Source: Caenorhabditis elegans | Taxonomy: Eukaryota; Nematoda; Chromadorea; Rhabditida; Rhabditidae | Length of the DNA: 64,000 nucleotides | Direction of reading: 5' to 3' | Assembly (NCBI RefSeq): GCF_000002985.6 | Contig: NC_003281.10 | Location: 2,914,001-2,978,000 of the forward strand | Part shown: piece by piece, positions 56,677 to 64,000 of the stretch | How the letters are laid out: each line of letters opens with the position of its first letter | Position numbering within the stretch: the first letter of the stretch is position 1 | Notes under the pieces: generated by a model | Seen by the model: the letters and a program-made list of their open reading frames with translations, nothing else | Told to the model about the DNA's origin: nothing | Database searches by the model: none | Translations under genes and position numbers: made by a program

Positions 56677-59600
56677 TCAGGGCAAAATCCACGTGCTCTG
56701 TCTGAAATAATCCGCGGAATCCGGCAAGCCCGGCACCATTACAGTACTAAAAACGGTCAAATTATTCCTGACAGGCACAGTCGACAACACTTCAACCATT
56801 GACTTTTCATCGAAATTCCGTCTTCCGAGCTCTTTAAGCTTCTGAATTGCAGTGATTCTTCGGTCATCGCCTTGCTTTTTCCAGTTATCAAAGTTGGTTT
56901 CCACGAGGAACCATTGATTGGCGTCTACGTTTAGAGGGTACACATTTGCAGCTGACCAACGGTTTCTGAAAAGAACTCGGTGTTGTAGCCCTTTAAATTC
57001 TCAACATTTTGTTAATTGAAAGCGTTTTGATAGCTTGCCTCTCCGCGGAGATACAGCTCTTCAAAGTTGTCAGAAGCAAAATAGTGTGGGAGGGGGAGAG
57101 ACGCAGACAGCGCGCGCACACTGCGTCTCCCCCTCTCCCACACTATTTTGCTCCCGAAAAAGCTTCTAACTTTGAGCGCCTGTATCTCGGCTGGGAGAAG
57201 AGATATGAAAAAGTTTTCAATTAACAAAATATTGGAAATTATATGGGCAACAAGGTATGATTAAAATATATTTGATAGCTGCGTCAAAACAATTAAAACA
57301 ATAAATACCTAAACTGAAAACACTATATCTCTATCAAAACTCAAAATATCAAAAAGTTATAAACTAATAAAATGGAGCCATTAAAATTCTCAACATTTTG
57401 TTAGATGAAAACTTTTTGATATCTCTTCTCAACGCGGAGATACAGCTCTTCAAAGTTGTCAGAAGCAAAATAGTGTGGGAGGAGAGAGACGCCGACAGCG
57501 CGCGCACACTGCGTCTCTCCCTCTCCCACACTATTTCGCTCCCGATAACACTTCTAACTTTGAGCGCCTGCATCTCCGCCTGGAGAAGAGCTATCAAAAA
57601 ATTACCAACTAACGAAATTTAGAGAATTTTAAGGCCTACAATTTAAACTTTAAACTTATTTTCTAAGAAAAGAAATCAAGTCAAAGAATTTCCCACCTGG
57701 AAATAACAACTCCTTCATTTTTCTTGATTCCAGCCACAATTATATAAGAAGGAGAAAACAGATGTGTTCTCGAAAAAGCATCCACAGCTTCTGTATAGGT
57801 CGCCTGATTCTCCAGAACATCCCGAATGAAGAAGCTCACCGGTCGCTTGAATTTCGTGTAGAACTCCATTAAAATGTTATCGATGTAGGCGCCAGAGTCT
57901 GTGAAATTCCAAAGGTAGGTACAGTACCCCAACTACAGTATCCTATTCAAAACTTACACCTTGCATTCAAGCTGACACTGTATTCACCAGGCCGCTGTCC
58001 TGTAAGTACTCCATTATACAGGGCAAATGTGAGTCCGGAGTACTGTATGGTCCCGTTTCTAACAAAATCCACGTGGATTGTGATATTCTTCAGAAGCTCG
58101 GTCATATCGTAGTCCAAGTTTCGACCGTGAATAATTTGACCCGCAGAGTTTTGAGCAACAATTGAGGTGCATCCGAGGCCAAAAATGCTGAAAATTGAAA
58201 AAGTGCACAGTACCCCAATCCTACAGTACCCCCACTCATACAGTAATTCTACAAGTTCTTTTTTCCTCTGCAGTGCATCTCTACAACACCCCTACAGTAC
58301 CCCCTACTTGTACAGTACCCCATACAGTACCCCAACAGGATCGGTTTTGTACCATACACTACTTCTACAGTAACACTAGATAACATAACAGTACCCCTAC
58401 AGTACCCCTACAAGGTCGAAACAGTACTACTACAGTACCCCAACAGAACCTTACAGTTCCCTATCGAGCCCTAAAAGACCCCTACAGTAATTCTACAGTA
58501 CCCTTATCTAGTGAACCTACTGTACTCTTACAGGGTTTTTACAGTAACTATACAGTACCTATCGATCTCATAAAGGACCACTACAGTAACCGTATCGTAC
58601 TCCTATGTAACGTTACAGGTCCGCTACAGTACCCTGACGACCCCTTATAGTGCCCCTACAGTAATCCTATCGTACTCCTTCAGTACCCCCAAAGTACCCT
58701 CACTGCCCATCGAGTATTTCTAGTCTACAGTATCCCTAAGTAACCCTACCGTACTACAACAGTAATCCTACAGTAATCCTACAGTAATCCTACAGTACCC
58801 CCTGAACTCACTGTCTTCTATCGAAGGCCGCCACATCGTAAAGAATATTCATCCCGACAATTTCCCCAATTGGTAGACCTGATTCACTAGCAATTCCTGA
58901 AATATGTTTAGATTACTGTAGGGGTACTGTAGGGGTACTGTACCTTTCAGTTCCTCCTGAATTTCCGTCGTAAAATATCGATCGATTTTTGAAGCGGCCC
59001 ACCAAACGAATGGCTGAAGCGGTTTCGGAATGTATTTTCTGGAAAAAAAATGTTTTGGATAGGGTGGGGGACCCCCAGCCTACCCTGTAATTTAGTCACC
59101 TTCTTCAATTTCGTCAATTCCCCCCACACTTCCCGATTAGATTCTTATCTTGTTGATTGATCCATCCTGCCCCCAGTTCATACAATTATTCACACCATCT
59201 TCCCACAACTTTATACATTTTCATCCACCTCCGATTAAATCAACAATTTACAACTGAGAAAATAAGAAGATAAGAAATTTCGCGCGGGAGAATTTACGAT
59301 TTTGCTAATTTGAGAAGCACGAATATATTTTCATGTTGTAGGAAATTTCAAGAGCTATATTTTGATAGTTGGAAACTTTTTGATACCTCTTCTCTCCGTT
59401 GAGATAGGCCCGTTCAAAGATTTGGGCGAGACAGTGTGGGAGGTGAAGAGACGCAGTGTGCACGCGTCGTCTGCGTCTCTCCCCCTCCCACACTATTTTG
59501 CACGTTCCAATTTTGAATAAGGATATCTCGGCAGGGAAAAGAGGTATTAAAAAGTTTTTAACTGACGAATTGTAGAGAATTTCAAGCGCTATATTTTGTT

Positions 59601-61785
59601 AGTTACAACTTTTTTGATAGCTATACTCCCCGTTGAGATATGCTCTTTTAAAGCTTTTGGGTGAAAGAGTGTGGAAAGGGGAGAGACGCAGTGTGCGCGC
59701 GCCTCCTGCGTCTCTCCCCCTCCCATAATATTTCACACGTTCCAACTTTGAATGCGGATATCTCGGCAGGGAAAAGAGGTGTCAAAAAGTTTTCAACAAA
59801 AAAGTTGTGGGAAAATTTAAGGGCTACAATTTGCTAGTTACAACATTTTTTATAGTTCTTCCCGTTAAAAAGTTACAAGATTTTTTCGGAGATAAGTTGT
59901 TAATTTACGAGTTAGCTAGCTGCTTTCTGACCAAGAAAATGTTGCGAAAAGGGTAATAAAATTCAAAAAAACACTTTGCCTTGGAGGTCAGACCCCTTCC
60001 TCAAGCTTCCCCAAAAAGTCCAGTTCAATTTATTTCCATCACTATTTCCTCTTCTCCTGATATCCCGTAATTCATTAAATTTCAATCTACTCTTCATGAT
60101 CTACAACTAACTGTACGAGACGACCCGAACAAGTCAATCAAATTTCGGAACACACATCAATCATTCCCCCGGGGAGATTTGTCTCCCTTCTTGAGGACAG
60201 TACCCACCTATCATTTGGCGCCATCGCGTGGCGAACTTCTCACCCTCAAGGACAGTACTAGTAATAGCTAATACAGTACCCCTACAGTACCCCCACTACT
60301 TTTGGAGCAACTCATACAATAGTCTAAGTTGTCAAGAGTGCCAAAAATTGCAGAAAATAGCAGAAAATTCAAAAAAATTTTTAAAAAATTGCAAAAAGAT
60401 GCCAACAATTTCTGAAAATTTCGAAAAAAAGCAGAAAGTTGCCGAAAATTGGAAAAAAAATTGCAGAAAGTTGCCAAAAAGATCCCGAAAGTCTCCAAAA
60501 TATTTTTAAAGATATGGTGAAAGATCGCCGGAATTTGCAGAAAATTGCCGAAAATTGCCGGAAAATTCCAAAAAACTGCCACAATTTGCCGAAAGGTGCC
60601 AAAAATTTGCGGAAATTTCTGAAAAACAGCAACAGTTTGCAGAAATTTGCCAAAAATCGCCGAAATCTGCCTAAATTGAAAAAAATCCTTGTTGCCTAAA
60701 AAAGACCAAAAAGTTGTCAAAAAAGACCGAAAAATTGCCAAAAAGTTGCCGAAAAATTTCCAAAAAAGTTGCTGAAGTTTGTAAAAAACTGCCAGAACTT
60801 GCTAAAATTTGCCAAAAAAATTGCCGAAAAGTTGTCAAAAAGTTGCCAAAAAAACGCAAAACATAGCAAAAAAAGTTGCCAAAAAAATACCAAAAAGTTG
60901 ATGACGAAAAGTTGTCGAAAATTTGCCGGAACATTCCAAAATTGTCAGAACTTCATTAAAAGTAGGCAGAAAATCGCAGAAAGTTACCAAAAATTCGACA
61001 AAAAAATCGCCGGAAATTGCATAAAATTTGTCGAAAAGTTGCCAAACGTTGCCAAAAAGTTGCCAAAAGTTGTCAAAAAGATGCCACAATTTGCCGAAAG
61101 TTGCTAAAAAGTTGTCAAAAAAGGCCAAAAAGTTGCTAAAAGTTGTCGAATTTGTAAAAAAATTGCCAGAACTTGTCGAAAGTTGCCAAAAAGTTGTCAA
61201 AAATTTCCTAAAATTGCAAAAAAAAATTTCAGAAATTTCGGAAAAACTGCCACAGTTTGCAGAAAGTTGCCGAAATTGAAAAAAATTCCTAAAGTTGCCA
61301 AAAAAGACCAAAAAATTGTCAAAAAAACCAAAAAATTGCCAAAAAGTTGCCGAAAAATTCCGAAAAGTTGCGGAAATTTGTAAAAAATCTGCCAGAACTT
61401 GCAGAAAGTCTCCGAAATTTTCCACTAAATTGTCGAAAGTTGCCAAAAAAAGGCCAAAAAGTTGCCAAAAAAGCGCAAAAAATTGCCAATAAGTTGCCAA
61501 AAAATTTCCAAAAAAAAGTTCATTAGTAGGCGAAAATCTCAGAAAGTTACCGAAAATTCTACAAAATCTGCCAAAATTTTCCCTTAAAAGTTTCCCTCGA
61601 ATAATTTAAAAAACTAACTTTGTCTCTTCTACAACGCCTGGCAAATACTCCAAATGGTCCTTAATGACCTGATTCCACCGTTGGCTCGGTGGCTCATCCA
61701 GATTTATCTCATAATGTCGTGGTTTTCGGTCTCCGGCGGAGCAGATTACGGGTAACAGGAGCAAGATTATTTGGAGCAGGAGCAT
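56677..61785 (-). CDS. acid ceramidase / N-acylethanolamine acid amidase family hydrolase
   Basis: Six exons, 61785-61619, 59038-58944, 58896-58812, 58187-57958, 57898-57697 and 56965-56677, give 355 residues with consistent phases. Residues 1-17 form a signal peptide (MLLLQIILLLLPVICSA). HYEINLDEPPSQRWNQVI matches the family's N-terminal 'NLDxPPxxRW' block. FVWWAASKIDRYFTTEIQEE and GLPIGEIVGMNILYDVAAF complete the alpha subunit. GLGC-TSIVAQN places the Ntn nucleophile at Cys122, where autocleavage would create the beta chain. GRNLDYD, SVSLNARYSG and VISR, then NQWFLVETNFDNW, are the further family blocks. These lysosomal enzymes hydrolyse ceramide or N-acylethanolamine amide bonds; the substrate cannot be chosen from sequence alone. 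TTTTCCAG 2 nt before the ATG suggests trans-splicing. Intron 1 is 2.6 kb and repetitive. Confidence 0.9.
57000..57620. repeat. two closely related family A copies in one hydrolase intron
   Basis: The copies 57000-57245 and 57350-57620 share the stem context gtcagaagcaaaatagtgtg and 'cactatttngctcccga', not seen in other copies. They lie in intron 56966-57696, so a local duplication is likely. Confidence 0.8.
58190..58811 (+). repeat. 'ctacagtaccc' minisatellite in hydrolase intron
   Basis: About 45-50 units of 10-12 bp with the core CTACAGTA(C/A)CC fill the intron 58188-58811. Further short runs lie at 57918-57945, 58915-58943 and 60270-60295. Confidence 0.85.
59335..59835. repeat. two tandem family A copies in hydrolase intron 1
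   Basis: The copies 59335-59585 and 59585-59835 lie head to tail. Both have the middle arm 'ggatatctcggcagggaaaa' and a stem ending in 'cacacgttccaa' or 'gcacgttccaa'. This is a third local pair of this family. Confidence 0.8.
60330..61570 (+). repeat. 'gccgaaaattgccaaaaagttg' repeats in hydrolase intron 1
   Basis: Diverged ~15-22-bp units of 'gaaagttgccaaaaagttgt' run for ~1.2 kb and stop ~50 bp before exon 1. Long open frames through this array in several frames are a by-product of the short period. Confidence 0.85.
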
Positions 61786-63415
61786 AGCTGGAAAATGGAA
61801 AAATTTGAAAAAAAGGCAAATTTTCAGAAATTTAAAGTTGAAAACCTTGAAAATCAGGAAAAACAATCTCAGAAAATGCCCAAAAAAAGCTAGTAAAAAC
61901 ATGCACTTTTTCAGAAATTCCCAGAAGTTTAAAAAACTTGATTTTGGAAAAATCTTTTTTTTTCTGACTACCAGAGGCACTTAAATATAAATTTAAATAA
62001 TTTATATTACAATTCTAAGACCAAAAATGACTCGAAAATTGAATAAATTCAATCAAAAAATTTTTGAAAAAAATTTGAAATTTTCGGATTTTCTAAGACT
62101 GATTTTTCAAATAATTTCGGGGCATTTTTGACAAAATCCAATTTTTTTTGAAATGCCTAGATTAGAAAAAATAGTTTTTAGCATTTATATTATTATTTTA
62201 AATTTTGAGGTACTTCAAAAAACAAAAAAATAAATTATTTAATTTGAAAAAAAATAAATTTTTTTCAAAAATTTTCAGAAATTTTATCTCAAAAATCTGA
62301 AAGTCTCCACAGCTTCAAAGATACCTCTAGGTACCCAACAAACACGAACAACTGTTTTCGGGTCCCAAAACCCCTCCGTTGTAATTATTTATCGGTGGTC
62401 AGTTGTCCTCTCCCGACGCCGCTTCTCGTCTTACACCTTGTTGACACCCGATTGGTCTTTAACTTTGCATATATCTGCGGGTTTTGCTGCTAGCAAAAAG
62501 TTGTCAACTAACAAATTGTAGAACATGTTTTGTTCTATAATTTTGTAGTTAAAAATTTTTCGATAGCGCCGCCCAATTTTGAGGTATAAGGCTTTAAAGT
62601 TAGGTGGTGGAGACACAGAGCTCCTCTATTGTTTCATTGTTTATAAGTGCCGGTGGATCAGAAATTTGAAATTTTTATTCACAAATTTTTTGTGTTTATA
62701 TTTTTTATGTTTATATAGATATACTTTTACATTTTTGTTTCAGCTTTTATTTTGGAAAATTGAAAAAAACATCGTTGTTTCATTTAATTTTAAAAACCAA
62801 TATCAATGTGAGCTTTCCAAAATTTTATGATCTAGTTGGTGCAACCGATTGCTCGAGCATTACATAACCACGTACCCCAGAAGGTCCTCTCATGACCTCG
62901 AACGATGACAATCTAATTGTGGAAAGGGACATAGATGACGTGGCAAGATTAGAGACACGAGTTGGGTTGGTGGTCCGGTCAACACCCTTCTTTTGGCGGT
63001 AGATTGGTGGGGGATTTTTATTGGTTTATGATAGTTTATTAAATCTTAGATATGAAAGCCGGAAGAGTTTCCAAAAAAACAAAACTTTTCACAAATTTGG
63101 AAATTTCGAAAGATAGCAAGTTCGAGAAAAAAAATTCCAAAAAAAGTTGTCAACGAGGACTACACGGACTCCAGCATATTTTTTTTATTGTTTGAAAATT
63201 AATTAAAGCTGTTTGTTTGTTTAATTTTTTAAAAAAATTTTGGAAAAAATTCATAACGCGAAAATTGTCTTTTTTTGGAAAACTTTACCAATTTTCAAAT
63301 GTGAATAACTATCAAACGAAAAATGTTACAAAAAAAAAATTCAACTAGCATATGACAGCTCAGAACCTTTTCTACAGGTTTAGATATGTTTTAACCTTTA
63401 AAAAAATTTAGGTCA
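61786..63415. other. intergenic region upstream of the hydrolase gene
   Basis: 61800-62330 is AT-rich. 62455-62640 holds one diverged family A half-copy. 62830-63020 is a more complex, non-repetitive stretch (ggtcctctcatgacctcgaa and following) that could be regulatory or part of an unseen transcript. No ORF with coding character was found. Confidence 0.6.
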
Positions 63416-63419
63416 AAAT

Positions 63420-64000
63420 ATATAGCGGCCGACACCTCGCGAGCCCGTTTCTGCAGCCTTTTTTACAACTCAGTCGATAATTGGACTAGCGAGATGTCGG
63501 CCGTTGAAGGTTGTGAAGTATAAAAAATACATTGATACCGGAAGGTAGTATTATCAGCAACATTTTGTTAGTTGAAATTTAATTCTAAAGTTCCTAGTTT
63601 TTGAGTTATACTCATTTCAATCGTCCTTTTGTCAAAAAAAAGTATCACAAAATAGGCTCGCAAAATGTCGGCCGCTATATCTTTTGACTTAAACGTTCAA
63701 AAAATTTTAAACATGTTTAACTTGTAGAACATATTATGAGCAACAGTTGGGTAGTTGAAATTTTATTTCTAAAGTTTTTAGTTTCTGAGTTATACTCATT
63801 TCAATATCCCCCAAGTGAAATCGCCTAAAAATGAACTCGCGAGGTGTCGGCCGCTGTATCTTTTGCCTCAATTTTTTTTAAATTTTCAAACATACATATT
63901 CCATTAGGTAACATTATGAGCTACAGTTTGTTAGTTGGAATTTTATTTCTAAAATTACTAGTTTCTGAGTTATACTCATTTCAATATCCCCCAAGTGAAA
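63420..64000 (+). repeat. ~180-bp tandem satellite with 'tcggccgc' motif, running off the window
   Basis: Units contain 'gcgaggtgtcggccgctgta', 'acattatgagcaacagttng' and 'ctgagttatactcatttcaa'. The last phrase recurs at about 63602, 63786 and 63966, giving spacings of 184 and 180. The first unit is partly inverted: gccgacacctcgcgag at 63430 faces ctagcgagatgtcggccg at 63487. Confidence 0.85.

Noticed and set aside
60268..61500. Long Phe- or Lys-rich open frames on both strands.
   Set aside because: By-products of the short 'gccaaaaagttg' repeat within hydrolase intron 1.
62830..63020. A tRNA-like gttcgaggtc (minus strand) in a complex stretch.
   Set aside because: No acceptor stem, D-arm or anticodon arm could be folded around it.

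Overview
This window looks like chromosome-arm DNA from a nematode close or identical to Caenorhabditis elegans. The evidence is GTRAGT/TTTTCAG introns (many of 44-55 bp), U-rich AG sites just upstream of several start codons as expected for SL trans-splicing, interstitial TTAGGC-type hexamers (the nematode telomere unit), AT-rich introns full of palindromic repeats, and gene content. All coding calls were made by joining exons by hand. In every gene except the transposase-like one, all exon phases agree.

Layout. (1) + strand 828-21557: the C-terminal ~2,728 residues of a giant Dachsous-like cadherin (cdh-1), whose 5' exons lie upstream of the window. (2) - strand 6074-10758: a complete ten-exon OSCP1 homologue nested antisense inside one cadherin intron. 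(3) - strand 23103-30008: a ~1,175-residue protein with a C-terminal tyrosine-phosphatase fold whose catalytic Cys is Ser, i.e. a predicted pseudophosphatase; its short first exon lies in a 573-bp tandem duplication. (4) - strand 30826-32161: a 107-residue signal-peptide, Cys-rich, single-pass membrane protein. (5) + strand 33118-46574: an eIF4B homologue with long repeat-filled introns. (6) - strand 48616-51628: a nematode SPK-domain protein. (7) 52697-56479: a complete Mutator-like element with 57-bp terminal inverted repeats, a perfect 9-bp target-site duplication, a transposase-like gene on - and an orphan terminal exon on +. (8) - strand 56677-61785: an acid ceramidase/NAAA-family Ntn hydrolase. 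(9) 61786-64000: no gene found; the window ends inside a ~180-bp satellite.

Genes 1/3 and 5/6 converge; genes 4/5 diverge from a ~950-bp shared upstream region. The genes do not form one pathway: they cover cell adhesion, signalling scaffolding, translation initiation, lipid amide hydrolysis and transposition.

Repeats dominate the non-coding DNA. One fold-back family has a GC-rich 'GAGACGCAG...CTGCGTCTC' stem and occurs more than 20 times, nearly always inside introns. There are also a bubble-shaped 'tttgatctac...gtagatcaaa' family, three large near-perfect palindromes, and simple minisatellites, one of which is punctuated by cadherin exons. I saw no convincing tRNA, rRNA or CRISPR array.
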